DNA of 64,000 bases from G963665085 sp963665085 (GTDB lineage: Bacteria; Bacteroidota; Bacteroidia; Bacteroidales; JAAAOM01). Position 1 is the stretch's first letter; each line of letters begins with the position of its first letter. Shown in pieces: positions 1-8,189 of the stretch. The translations under genes were made by a program, and so were the position numbers. Location: positions 3,658,001 through 3,722,000 of the forward strand of contig CAXXXS010000001.1 of NCBI GenBank assembly GCA_963665085.2, read 5' to 3'. Under the pieces are notes generated by a model. The model saw nothing but the letters and a program-made list of their open reading frames with translations, was not told the DNA's origin and made no database searches.

Positions 1-43
1 AACCATATTTTTTACCTGGAAAATTCCATTTTTCTTCATTCAT
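1..43 (-). CDS. Possible start of a gene running off the left edge
   Basis: On the minus strand an ATG at 43 opens a frame that reads MNEEKWNFPGKKYG before the window ends. It starts 57 bases after the stop of the sensor kinase at 101-1354 and lies on the same strand, so it could be the next gene of that operon. A response regulator would be a natural partner, but fourteen residues are too few to identify a family. Another ATG four bases downstream (39) is out of frame. Confidence 0.35.
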   Translation of the reverse strand, partial: MNEEKWNFPGKKYG

Positions 44-100
44 AAAAATACGGTGCCCACAAAGCTAATGTTTTCTTAGTTAATTGATAAGGTTTGTAAT

Positions 101-1354
101 TTAGTTTGTAATAGGAACAGTGAAGTAAAAAGTGCTCCCTTTGTTTATTTGAGAATCAAGCCAGATTCTGCCACCAAGAATTTCAACCATTTTTTTCGTG
201 AGAAAAAGGCCAATTCCTGCTCCTCTATATACATTTTTTGAATTGGTATTTCCTTTTGTGAACCGGTCAAATATTCTCTCCTGTAGTTCCTTTTCGATTC
301 CTATACCTGTATCTTCAACATAAAATAGAATTAGTTTGTTTTCTATTTTATGGCTTAACCGGATATGTCCTTTTTCGGTGAATTTAATTGCATTTTTTAA
401 TAGGTTCATTAATATCTGTTCGAGCCTGGTTTTGTCTGTATTTATAATAAAATCCTTGTTGCAAAGTTCAATTTCTAGCTGAACGGCAGGGCTTAACTGA
501 ATTTTAAAAATTTCGTTTAGGTTTTTTAATGTATTGTAAAGATTGATATTTGTTTTCTTTAGTGATAATTGATTTGTTTCAATCATAGACATGTCAATCA
601 TATCTTCTATTAACCTGATTAGGTGGTCGCTGTTTTCAGTAATTATTTTTTTAAACCTTGTGTTGTTGCTGGTGTCATAATCAACTAATAACGACGAAAA
701 ACCCACAATAGCATTCAATGGCGTGCGAATTTCATGTGAGAGGTTGTGTAAAAAAGCTGTTTTCAATCGTTCAGATTCTTTTGCTTTTTTGTATTGTTCA
801 AGATAATTGTTTTTTGCAACCATTGTGAAAATATAAATAATTAGTAGATATATTATTAGTCCACTGTATACATCAATTATTCTTGTTTTTTCTGATGTAT
901 AATTATTTATTAGTTCTGGATGAAAATATTCAATAGAGAAAAGTACGATGATATTTGACAATACAAAAAAGTACAAATATAGTGTCCTTTTAGAGTCCCA
1001 AATAAATAAGAGTAATGAAAAGTATACTACAAATAAATATAAAACAGGGCCATGGCTATTATAATTAAAAACCCAAAAGAAGTTGGATATGAATATGGAT
1101 ACAATAGAAATAGCATATTTTAGTGGGGTGTCATATTTGTTAGATAGTCTGCCGATTATATAAATGGAAAAGTAGCATATAAAACAGATTGAAGCAATTA
1201 TAATTGGGGCTATTCCAATATTTAAATAAATGTTTAGAAAAATTCCTGCAAAAGAGATAAGTGAAGATATGAGACTTGTATATAATACAAAATTTTTTTC
1301 GAAATTATCCGAATTAGAGTTGCCTATAATTTGTTTAATTAAATTTTTACACAT
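101..1354 (-). CDS. Six-helix membrane sensor histidine kinase
   Basis: A 417-residue sensor kinase that should autophosphorylate in response to a signal sensed in or near the membrane. About six hydrophobic helices occupy residues 22-181. They are followed by the HisKA dimerisation domain with the phospho-acceptor His207 in LSHEIRTPLNAIVGF, and then an HATPase domain with the N box (NLLKNAIKF, about 318-325), G1 (EDTGIGIE) and G2 (RGAGIGLFL) boxes. There is no receiver domain and no PAS domain, so a separate response regulator is needed. It is a close paralogue of the kinase at 2847-4103, with the same length, helix layout and catalytic boxes. It is divergent from the PLP-dependent synthase at 1565, with 210 bases between them. 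The ligand is unknown. Confidence 0.93.
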   Translation of the reverse strand: MCKNLIKQIIGNSNSDNFEKNFVLYTSLISSLISFAGIFLNIYLNIGIAPIIIASICFICYFSIYIIGRLSNKYDTPLKYAISIVSIFISNFFWVFNYNSHGPVLYLFVVYFSLLLFIWDSKRTLYLYFFVLSNIIVLFSIEYFHPELINNYTSEKTRIIDVYSGLIIYLLIIYIFTMVAKNNYLEQYKKAKESERLKTAFLHNLSHEIRTPLNAIVGFSSLLVDYDTSNNTRFKKIITENSDHLIRLIEDMIDMSMIETNQLSLKKTNINLYNTLKNLNEIFKIQLSPAVQLEIELCNKDFIINTDKTRLEQILMNLLKNAIKFTEKGHIRLSHKIENKLILFYVEDTGIGIEKELQERIFDRFTKGNTNSKNVYRGAGIGLFLTKKMVEILGGRIWLDSQINKGSTFYFTVPITN

Positions 1355-1477
1355 CCTTTTAAAGATACAATTTAGTGTTTAAGTTACAATGGATAGAATT
1401 AATGTTGATGTATTTTAAATAAAAACATACTATCGCAAAATATCGCTTCCTAAAGATATAATAATACTTTAATTATT

Positions 1478-1485
1478 TATATTTG
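1478..1485 (+). promoter_or_regulatory. Candidate -7 box for the synthase gene
   Basis: TATATTTG fits the Bacteroidota -7 consensus TAnnTTTG and lies 79 bases before the ATG at 1565. I see no good -33 TTTG at the expected distance, so the assignment rests on the -7 box and position only. Confidence 0.4.
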
Positions 1486-1564
1486 AGGAGTTGTTTTATT
1501 AAATTAAAACCGTTAGTCCTTATAAATAAAATTTATTGTAATTAGACACTAAACCCTTAACTCT

Positions 1565-2821
1565 ATGAGTAACAAATTCATTGATCAGACTCTTGAAGTC
1601 ATTAATTGTGCTATTAAAAATGAAGCCAGCCATGTAACAATGGAAGATTCCATGTTTAATGGGAATAATATAAAATATAATAATACCGAATTAAAAGGAT
1701 TTATATTTTGCGATTATATTGGTTTGTCAACAGATAAAAGATTAAAAGAAGCATCAAAACAAGCTATTGATAAATATGGAGTTTTTACTTCTGTATCAAG
1801 AACATTTATAAAACTAGGGCTCTATGATGAGCTTGAAGAGATTGTTTCGAAGATTTTTAATAAGCCAGTAATTCTTATAACAAGGACTTCTTTGGGGCAC
1901 ATTGCTGCACTTCCGTTATTGGTGCAACCTGATGATGTTATAATATTGGATCATTTTGTTCATACAAGTGTAAGAAATGCTTCAGATATGCTTCGAGGTA
2001 GAGGAAATCATATAGAGATTCTTAGGCATAATAATCTGGAAAAATTAGAGCAGAGAATAATTGAACTTAGAAAAAATCACAAAAAAATATGGTATTTAGC
2101 AGATGGTGTTTATTCCATGCATGGAGATACCATACCTGGTAAAGCAATTTTAGAACTGTTAAACAAATATGAAGAATTTCATGTTTATGTTGATGATGCT
2201 CATGGTATGAGTTGGACTGGTGTACATGGATGCGGATCAATTCTAGGGCAGATTCCTTACCATCCCAGGTTATTTGTTATTACATCTTTTGCTAAAGGTT
2301 TTGGAACTGGAGGTTGTGCTATTGTTTGTCCAGATCAATCAACAAAAGATTTTATTTTAAAATGTGGGGCACCTTTAATCTTTAGTGGTCCGATTGCTCC
2401 CCCTACCTTAGGCGCGATTAAAGCTTCTGCAGAAATTCACCTGTCATCAGAAATATATTTAAAGCAAAAACGATTAAGAGATTTAATAATTTATTTCCAG
2501 AATCAGGCTCAAATAAAGAAGATACCTATTGTTGGAAATGATATTACACCAATTAAGTTTGTGCCAAATGGCAAACCAGACATGTGCGCTGAATTATGTG
2601 GTATTATGAAGACTCATGGTTTTTTTGTTACTGGTGGTGGATTTCCAGCTGTACCGTTTAATAATTCAGGTATGCGAGTTGTGTTGAGTGTATATCATTC
2701 AGAATCTGATATAGATAATTTTCTCGATGCATTGAAATACGAAATAGATAATGCATTATTAAGTCGGAATATGACAATGGAAGAACTATTAAAACACTAT
2801 AAAGAAGAGATTGTAATATAA
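1565..2821 (+). CDS. PLP-dependent alpha-oxoamine synthase-like enzyme (CqsA/KBL-like fold)
   Basis: A 418-residue fold-type I PLP enzyme of the class that joins an amino acid to an acyl thioester with decarboxylation (2-amino-3-ketobutyrate ligase, 8-amino-7-oxononanoate synthase, serine palmitoyltransferase, and the CqsA/LqsA autoinducer synthases). The cofactor-binding features are visible: the PLP lysine K244 in TSFAKGFGTGG, Asp210 of VDDAHG, and the HFVHTS stretch at 130-135. Biotin genes, an acyl carrier protein or threonine dehydrogenase genes are absent nearby. Instead, two paralogous membrane sensor kinases flank it. Context therefore leaves open a signal synthase like CqsA or LqsA, but sequence alone does not separate this from other members of the family. 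A sphingolipid-type serine palmitoyltransferase is the main alternative. Confidence 0.8.
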   Translation: MSNKFIDQTLEVINCAIKNEASHVTMEDSMFNGNNIKYNNTELKGFIFCDYIGLSTDKRLKEASKQAIDKYGVFTSVSRTFIKLGLYDELEEIVSKIFNKPVILITRTSLGHIAALPLLVQPDDVIILDHFVHTSVRNASDMLRGRGNHIEILRHNNLEKLEQRIIELRKNHKKIWYLADGVYSMHGDTIPGKAILELLNKYEEFHVYVDDAHGMSWTGVHGCGSILGQIPYHPRLFVITSFAKGFGTGGCAIVCPDQSTKDFILKCGAPLIFSGPIAPPTLGAIKASAEIHLSSEIYLKQKRLRDLIIYFQNQAQIKKIPIVGNDITPIKFVPNGKPDMCAELCGIMKTHGFFVTGGGFPAVPFNNSGMRVVLSVYHSESDIDNFLDALKYEIDNALLSRNMTMEELLKHYKEEIVI

Positions 2822-2823
2822 CA

Positions 2824-2845
2824 AAGTATTCAATACTTATTTTTT
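2824..2845 (+). terminator. Possible short terminator between convergent genes
   Basis: AAGTATT and AATACTT form a 7-bp inverted repeat with a single base between them, followed by a T-rich run. It is AT-rich and the loop is very tight, so its strength is doubtful. It sits in the 25-base gap between the convergent synthase and kinase genes. Confidence 0.35.
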
Positions 2846-2846
2846 A

Positions 2847-4103
2847 TTACGACAAAGGGAGGGAAAAATAGAAAGTACTCCCTTTGTTGATTACTGATTC
2901 TACCCAGATATTTCCACCAAGCAATTCAACCATTTTTTTAGTTAAGAAAAGGCCAATACCTGCACCTCTATATACTACCCTGCTGTTCTCATGTCCTTTT
3001 ATAAAACGGTCAAAGATTTTTTCCTGCAAATCTCTTTCTATTCCAATACCTGTATCCTCAACAAAAAATAGTATGTTTTTCTTGTTTATTTTATATCCAA
3101 ACCGGATTGTACCTGTCTGGGTAAATTTAAAAGCATTTTTTAACAGGTTAATCAATATCTGTTCAAGTCGGGTTTTATCACTGTTAAGAATTAACTCTTT
3201 ATCTTCTGTCTCAAGCCCTAGTTTTACATTTTCAGTTTCTTGTAGTTTAAAAACTTCATAGACATTAGTAATTGATTCGTATAGATTGAACTTTGCTATT
3301 TTAATTGAAAGTTGATTTGTTTCAATCATTGACATATCTATCATATCATCAATTAATCGGATAAGGTGTTCGCTATTTTCTGTTATTGCTTTTTTATAGA
3401 TGTCTTTGTTTTTTGCTCTCTCATGAACAAGTAAAGAAGTAAATCCAACAATTGCATTTAATGGGGTCCTTATTTCATGAGATAAATTGTGAAGAAAAGC
3501 AGTCTTTAAGCGTTCTGATTCTCTTGCTATTTTGTATTGGTTCATGTAGTTGTTCTTGGCAGCAACAGTAAAAATGTATAGAATGATTAAGTAAACAACA
3601 AAACCAATATATATGTTGAAAAGACGGGTTTTCTCATTTGAGTAAGTTCTAAAGATATCCGGATAATAATATTCAATAGCTAATTGTATAGCTATGTTTA
3701 TTAGTATCAAAAGAAATATATAAATGAATTTTTTTGAATCCCATATAAATAGCATAAGCGAAAAATAAACAGCAAATGCAAATAATACCGGGCCTTTACT
3801 GTTAAAATAATAGATCCACAGGAAATTGGCAAAAGCAAGGGAAACAACAGAGATAACAATCTTAACAAAAAACAATTTATTCGAGAATCTGCTTATAAAA
3901 AATATGCTAATGTAAAATGCAGAACTAATACCAAGCATGTATCTAATTTGTATCTCATTGTTAAAAGTTTTATTTAGAAAAAAGCCTGTGATACTTATTA
4001 TTGCTAATACTAAGCTTGTGTATATAACAAAAGTCTTTTCAAAATTATTTATATTGGGTTTTCCTAGAATTAAATTTTCTCGACTTCTAGTTTTATGAGA
4101 CAT
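2847..4103 (-). CDS. Six-helix membrane sensor histidine kinase (paralogue)
   Basis: A 418-residue sensor kinase and a close paralogue of the one at 101-1354. About six membrane helices span residues 24-182, followed by HisKA with His209 in LSHEIRTPLNAIVGF and an HATPase domain with NLLKNAFKF, EDTGIGIE and RGAGIGLFL. Like its twin it lacks receiver and PAS domains. The two differ mostly in the membrane part, which would fit divergence in sensing with a conserved transmitter. It is convergent with the synthase at 1565-2821 (25 bases apart). The pair and the synthase look like an ancient duplication around, or insertion of, the synthase gene. Confidence 0.93.
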   Translation of the reverse strand: MSHKTRSRENLILGKPNINNFEKTFVIYTSLVLAIISITGFFLNKTFNNEIQIRYMLGISSAFYISIFFISRFSNKLFFVKIVISVVSLAFANFLWIYYFNSKGPVLFAFAVYFSLMLFIWDSKKFIYIFLLILINIAIQLAIEYYYPDIFRTYSNEKTRLFNIYIGFVVYLIILYIFTVAAKNNYMNQYKIARESERLKTAFLHNLSHEIRTPLNAIVGFTSLLVHERAKNKDIYKKAITENSEHLIRLIDDMIDMSMIETNQLSIKIAKFNLYESITNVYEVFKLQETENVKLGLETEDKELILNSDKTRLEQILINLLKNAFKFTQTGTIRFGYKINKKNILFFVEDTGIGIERDLQEKIFDRFIKGHENSRVVYRGAGIGLFLTKKMVELLGGNIWVESVINKGSTFYFSLPLS

Positions 4104-4522
4104 AGGTGCGTAATTATTTTGTTGATTGTAGCTAAAAAGTTTACCTAAATGTTAATATAGTATATTATCGTCAAACACGAATATATTGTGAAAAATATGT
4201 TTAAAACTCATAAACATGTGTTTTCGGAGAACAAAAGTAACCCGTTAATTTAAAAAATTACAATTGTATAAAGATGAATCTTCTTTTTTGAAGCATTATT
4301 TCACCTGTAAGGTAAATTCTTGACTTTGGGAAAATACAAATAGCCTGGTAATAATTAAAAGAGAAATATAAAAGGCCTTTTTTATGTTTGTCACGAGAAC
4401 AGGTTAGTCCTTAGTAGAAAAGATTATGTCAGCAATTGAAGGAAAGGGTAATAGAAATTGAAAAAGAGGACAGTCTCTAAATAAAATAATCTGAAACTGC
4501 ACTCTTTTATATTTTATATAGG
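4104..4522. other. Intergenic region, 419 bases
   Basis: No convincing coding frame. On the minus strand TACTTTTG at 4239-4232 fits TAnnTTTG and could be the -7 box for the kinase starting at 4103, leaving a leader of roughly 120 bases. Nothing else recognisable was found. Confidence 0.4.
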
Positions 4523-5119
4523 TTATTCTGCTAACCTAACAATATCTGATACAGGAATTGAATTAATCATTCCCATGATTTCTTCTTCACTTGAGATACC
4601 TTTGCTCTCGAAAGTAAGTAAAGAACTGCCAAAAGGTAATTGCATGCTGTATGATACGATACCATTTTCATTCTCATCCCTAGTCAGTAGAGCTTTGTAG
4701 CCATCTACTTTAATGCGTTTCTGATTTGGGTCAGCAGCCATGAAAACCGACATTGTTAGCAAGGTTGAGATTCCTGATAATAGGGGAGAGTCACTCACTA
4801 TCTCAAAAGTAGAAGTGTTTTCTCCGTTTACATAATCACGATTAACGTATAAACCGGCAAAACCAAGGTTAGTCCCAGTTACATTGTCACTTTCAGTAAC
4901 AACACTCATGCTTCCCATCGATTTTGGTAAAAGAGATAGGATCTCATTGCCGATTGTTTGGTTTACTTCATTAAGGGCTTCTTGTAAAGCAAAACGTGCA
5001 TTTTCTAAATCTCCTGATTTATAAGAAGATTTAGCATCACTTAGTTTGCCAGAAACATCCTGAGCTTGAGCAAATGCAGTTGTAACTAAAATTAATAGTA
5101 TAATATTTATTTTTTTCAT
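4523..5119 (-). CDS. Exported protein of unknown function, paralogue of next gene
   Basis: About 198 residues from the ATG at 5119. I prefer this start because it begins directly with a signal peptide (MKKINIILLILVTTAFAQAQ); a longer frame upstream would put 14 polar residues before it and overlap the upstream gene. The mature part begins with a helical segment (KLSDAKSSYKSGDLENARFALQEALNEV) resembling a single TPR-like hairpin, then a beta-rich part with GFAGLYVNRDY. The same order occurs in the gene at 5151-5933, so the two arose by tandem duplication and are probably co-transcribed. I do not recognise the family. A periplasmic or outer-membrane-associated role is inferred only from the signal peptide. 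Confidence 0.8.
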   Translation of the reverse strand: MKKINIILLILVTTAFAQAQDVSGKLSDAKSSYKSGDLENARFALQEALNEVNQTIGNEILSLLPKSMGSMSVVTESDNVTGTNLGFAGLYVNRDYVNGENTSTFEIVSDSPLLSGISTLLTMSVFMAADPNQKRIKVDGYKALLTRDENENGIVSYSMQLPFGSSLLTFESKGISSEEEIMGMINSIPVSDIVRLAE

Positions 5120-5150
5120 GATCTTTTTGTGTTGAAATAAATAGTCAGGA

Positions 5151-5933
5151 TTATTTTTCACCTAATTGATTTTTAATTTTATTGATATTAATTTTTGAAC
5201 AGGCATCCATAAAGTCATTCTCTGTGTTGAAGTTAATGCCATCTGCAACTAAAATAGAAGATTGACCAAATGTTACCGTTAGTTTATATCCTGAATTTGG
5301 ATCATATTCAATAATAGCATTGTTATCCTGAAAGGTTATTTTCTTTTGATTTTCTTCAGTAGTAGAAGCAGCGTAAAGACCCGTAGCCATATAAGCAGTA
5401 GCTGCAGTTAGTATTCCGCCATCGTTACCAATTCCAACACTAAATTGTTGGTCGTCTTTTCTGTATGTACGACTGATAACTAGTCCAACAAAACCTATGC
5501 CCGTACTGGTAACTTGATCTTCGTCTTCGATTTTTGGAAGGCCAGAGACAGACTCCGGTAATTCATCTAAGATTTTCTTGCCAATTTCAATTTCCAGATC
5601 CATAATAGCTTGTCTGATATTGCTACGGGCATCTTTATATTGTTTGCTTTTAAAAGATGTCTCTGCTGCATTAATTGTTGCAACAATATCAGCGGGAGTT
5701 GAACTTAATCCTTCTCCCCTTGTGTTTGAAGGACTATTGTTTGTGGTGGTTGAAGTGGCGTTTTGAGAATTCTCGGTTTGAGTACTCTCTTTCTCCTCTC
5801 CAAAAATAGATTCTACTGCTTCTTCTTCAATTTTATTTTGAATTTTTCTAAGAAGGCTTTGTGCTTTTAGTGAATGCCCATTTAAAAACAGAGCAATAGT
5901 TAAGGTTAAGCATATGTTTGCTGCTTTTTTCAT
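5151..5933 (-). CDS. Exported protein of unknown function
   Basis: 260 residues with a signal peptide (about 1-24, ending LKAQ), then a low-complexity Ser/Thr/Asn-rich linker (about 52-80), a helical segment (TINAAETSFKSKQYKDARSNIRQAIMDLEIEIGKKIL) and a beta-rich C-terminal part with GFVGLVISRTY. The last two parts match the downstream gene at 4523-5119, which follows after about 31 bases when its preferred start is used. The linker is the main difference between the paralogues. No enzyme motif was seen. Confidence 0.82.
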   Translation of the reverse strand: MKKAANICLTLTIALFLNGHSLKAQSLLRKIQNKIEEEAVESIFGEEKESTQTENSQNATSTTTNNSPSNTRGEGLSSTPADIVATINAAETSFKSKQYKDARSNIRQAIMDLEIEIGKKILDELPESVSGLPKIEDEDQVTSTGIGFVGLVISRTYRKDDQQFSVGIGNDGGILTAATAYMATGLYAASTTEENQKKITFQDNNAIIEYDPNSGYKLTVTFGQSSILVADGINFNTENDFMDACSKININKIKNQLGEK

Positions 5934-6091
5934 ATATGAAAATTAAGTTTGTTATTTAAAATCAAGTGCAAATTTAAGTAAAAAAGTGCTTGACAGAAGT
6001 TATAGGGTATTCTAAATTCTAAAGTTTTATGTTATTGTTTTAAAGTACTTGACGAATATATTTTAGAGGGTGGTTAATATTTTATTGAAAA

Positions 6092-6117
6092 TAAATACAT
6101 CGTGCGCGATGTATTTA
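6092..6117 (+). promoter_or_regulatory. Probable OhrR operator
   Basis: Two perfect 11-base arms, TAAATACATCG and CGATGTATTTA, flank a TGCG spacer. The palindrome ends 11 bases before the -7 box and so covers the -33 region, where a bound repressor would block RNA polymerase. The operon it precedes ends with an OhrR-type MarR regulator, so autoregulation by oxidation-sensitive repression is the simplest reading. A weaker half-like sequence (GTATCGTGAAAGATA) lies just downstream. Confidence 0.7.
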
Positions 6118-6128
6118 AAAAAAATGTA

Positions 6129-6136
6129 TATATTTG
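6129..6136 (+). promoter_or_regulatory. -7 box of the gpx-ohrR operon
   Basis: TATATTTG matches the Bacteroidota TAnnTTTG box exactly and lies 43 bases before the ATG at 6179, directly after the operator palindrome. Confidence 0.6.
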
Positions 6137-6178
6137 TATCGTGAAAGATATAATCGTGTAAAACATAAAATTTAAAAG

Positions 6179-6661
6179 ATGAAAAATAATTTTTATGACT
6201 TTGTGGCAAAAAGCATTAAAGGTGAAGAAATTAAAATGGAAGATTACAAAGGTAAGACGGTATTAGTTGTTAATACAGCCAGTAAATGTGGCCTTACTCC
6301 TCAATTTGAAGGTTTAGAGAATCTATATAAGAAATATAAAGACAAAGGATTAGTAATTTTAGGTTTTCCCTGTAATCAATTTGCTAATCAGGAGCCTGGT
6401 GATGAGAAATCAATTTCTGAAGGATGTGTGTTAAATTATGGGGTTACATTTCAGATGTTTTCAAAAATAGATGTAAATGGCGAGAATACCCATCCAATAT
6501 TTAAATATTTAAAGGGAGAACTTAGAAGTATTTTTGGGAAAAAGATTAAATGGAACTTTACTAAGTTTCTAGTTGATAGTGAAGGAAAACCTGTAAAACG
6601 CTTTTCTCCTACAACAACCCCAGAAAAGATAGATAAGTATTTACAATCATTAATGAATTAA
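6179..6661 (+). CDS. gpx: Glutathione peroxidase-family thiol peroxidase
   Basis: 160 residues, the usual length of the family. It should reduce hydrogen and organic hydroperoxides, most likely with thioredoxin as reductant because the catalytic selenocysteine position is a cysteine (Cys37 in NTASKCGLT). The other active-site landmarks are present: FPCNQFANQEP (about 63-73) and WNFTKFL. Cys65 or Cys83 could act as the resolving cysteine. There is no signal peptide, so it is cytoplasmic. Ten bases separate it from the OhrR-type regulator, and both sit behind a palindromic operator, giving an organic-peroxide response operon. Confidence 0.95.
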   Translation: MKNNFYDFVAKSIKGEEIKMEDYKGKTVLVVNTASKCGLTPQFEGLENLYKKYKDKGLVILGFPCNQFANQEPGDEKSISEGCVLNYGVTFQMFSKIDVNGENTHPIFKYLKGELRSIFGKKIKWNFTKFLVDSEGKPVKRFSPTTTPEKIDKYLQSLMN

Positions 6662-6671
6662 TATTTTATGT

Positions 6672-7118
6672 ATGGAATTTGAACAATTAAAACTTGGCAA
6701 TCAATTATGTTTTCCTGTTTACGCTGCATCACGACTTATTACAAGAGAATATCAGCCTCTTCTTGATAAATTAGGTATTACATACCCACAGTATCTTGTA
6801 TTAATGGTATTATGGGAGACAGATGTAATTACGATTAACGAAATTGCTCAAAAACTTATTTTAAACACAAATACATTAACACCATTATTAAAACGAATGC
6901 AGGTAAATGATATAATTTCCCGTAAGAGGTCTGATTCAGATGAAAGAAAAGTAATAATAGCATTAACAGATAAAGGAAAGAAAATGCGTTTAGAAGCAGC
7001 TTCTATTCCTGAAAAATTATTGGAGAATCTAAATACAGGACAGCTAACTTTAGATGACTTAATTGAACTTCGGGATAAATTAAATTTGTTTGTAGGTTCA
7101 ATACTTGGCAAGACTTAA
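6672..7118 (+). CDS. ohrR: OhrR-type MarR-family peroxide-sensing repressor
   Basis: 148 residues with a winged helix-turn-helix of the MarR family (ITINEIAQKLILNTNTLTPLLKRM, then the wing RSDSDERKVIIALT). The N-terminal NQLCFPVYAASRLI carries Cys13, placed as the single reactive cysteine of OhrR proteins that is oxidised by organic hydroperoxides to release DNA. It lies downstream of the peroxidase in the same operon and probably binds the palindrome at 6092-6117. It is convergent with the gene at 7140. Confidence 0.93.
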   Translation: MEFEQLKLGNQLCFPVYAASRLITREYQPLLDKLGITYPQYLVLMVLWETDVITINEIAQKLILNTNTLTPLLKRMQVNDIISRKRSDSDERKVIIALTDKGKKMRLEAASIPEKLLENLNTGQLTLDDLIELRDKLNLFVGSILGKT

Positions 7119-7139
7119 TGAGAATATACTATTTAAAGC

Positions 7140-8102
7140 CTAACAAGCTACTTCATTGGCCTGGGCAAGTATGTCTGTAAGCCTACTACAACCTCCATTT
7201 TTAATGTATTCGGTATGTTCGTCAATTGAATTAAAATTTATTCCGGTTATCTCGGAACACAAATATTTGTTTCCTGTTTCTTCTTCGAAAGCAACAATTG
7301 TTTCTTCCCCCTCTTTATAAGGGCTTAATGGCTCTTCGGGGTTTTGTCTGAGCCGGTATAAGGTTTTTAGCCAGATTGCTGCTGCTAATGCACCACATGC
7401 ATTACCACTTAATCCAAGTCCGCCTGCAAGGCCAGAAACAGTTATTTTCTCTTCCTCACTGGCACCCATTTTTTTTGCTAATTCAGTAGCGCAACTCATA
7501 CATTTTGTAGGTCGACTGGCTGTTTTATCTGATAACCCGTCGTGAGCGGCATTAATAGCTCCTGAAGTCCAGTGTTTTGCAAGCCTGAAACACTCTCCTG
7601 TTTGAAAAAAAATCATTTTTAAAAGGCTTAGTTTCTTTGAGAAGTCTATATTGGTTATTACATTGCAGTCTGTGGTAGTCATCTTTTTAGTAAAGGATTT
7701 TATTAAATGTTGCGAAGCAATAACTGATTGGTAAATAGCTTGACTTTCATCTGTATACCTTCTGTATGATTCTGCCCCAACCGAAAATGTCGCTCCGAGA
7801 AGCATTCCACATTGATATCCTTTTTGCATTATTCCTCCAGCCAAGGGATCAATAGCATGTTCCTCTTCTTCTTTGTTATTTTTAAACTCCCTATTGAGCA
7901 AAAAATAGAATGTCTGTGAACACGTGCCTTTTTTTAAGAATATTTTTTTTGTGTCGTTTTTGTCTCGAAATGTTGATGCAATATTTTCTAAAGAATCATT
8001 AATTGGTAAAAATGCCAAGCATGCAGAACATTTTGCGCTCTGGGCAATAAATGTTCTTCTGTCGATTCCTGATTTTTTAATTATATCTTTTGGTTTGCTC
8101 AT
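7140..8102 (-). CDS. Tat-type protein with two C_GCAxxG_C_C modules
   Basis: About 320 residues from the ATG at 8102; a TTG at 8123 would add seven residues. A twin-arginine-like sequence DRRTFIAQSAKCSACLAF near the N-terminus suggests export with a bound cofactor. Two cysteine modules follow: GTC, QCGMLLG, TDC and GEC in the first, and KCMSC, NACGALAAA plus two later cysteines in the second. They resemble the C_GCAxxG_C_C family, which is redox-active with unknown substrate. One module per protein is usual, so the doubled form is notable. It lies downstream of the porin on the same strand. Confidence 0.8.
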   Translation of the reverse strand: MSKPKDIIKKSGIDRRTFIAQSAKCSACLAFLPINDSLENIASTFRDKNDTKKIFLKKGTCSQTFYFLLNREFKNNKEEEEHAIDPLAGGIMQKGYQCGMLLGATFSVGAESYRRYTDESQAIYQSVIASQHLIKSFTKKMTTTDCNVITNIDFSKKLSLLKMIFFQTGECFRLAKHWTSGAINAAHDGLSDKTASRPTKCMSCATELAKKMGASEEEKITVSGLAGGLGLSGNACGALAAAIWLKTLYRLRQNPEEPLSPYKEGEETIVAFEEETGNKYLCSEITGINFNSIDEHTEYIKNGGCSRLTDILAQANEVAC

Positions 8103-8189
8103 TTTTTCATCAAAGTTAACCAATCGATTTAAGAAGAATGATTATAAACTTCCTTTTTTAGTTTATTCCTGGCTGTAATTGAAATAAAA

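Noticed and set aside
1509..1517. LytTR site upstream of the synthase gene
   Set aside because: ACCGTTAGT matches one 9-bp half-site, but no second repeat lies 21-22 bases away on either side.
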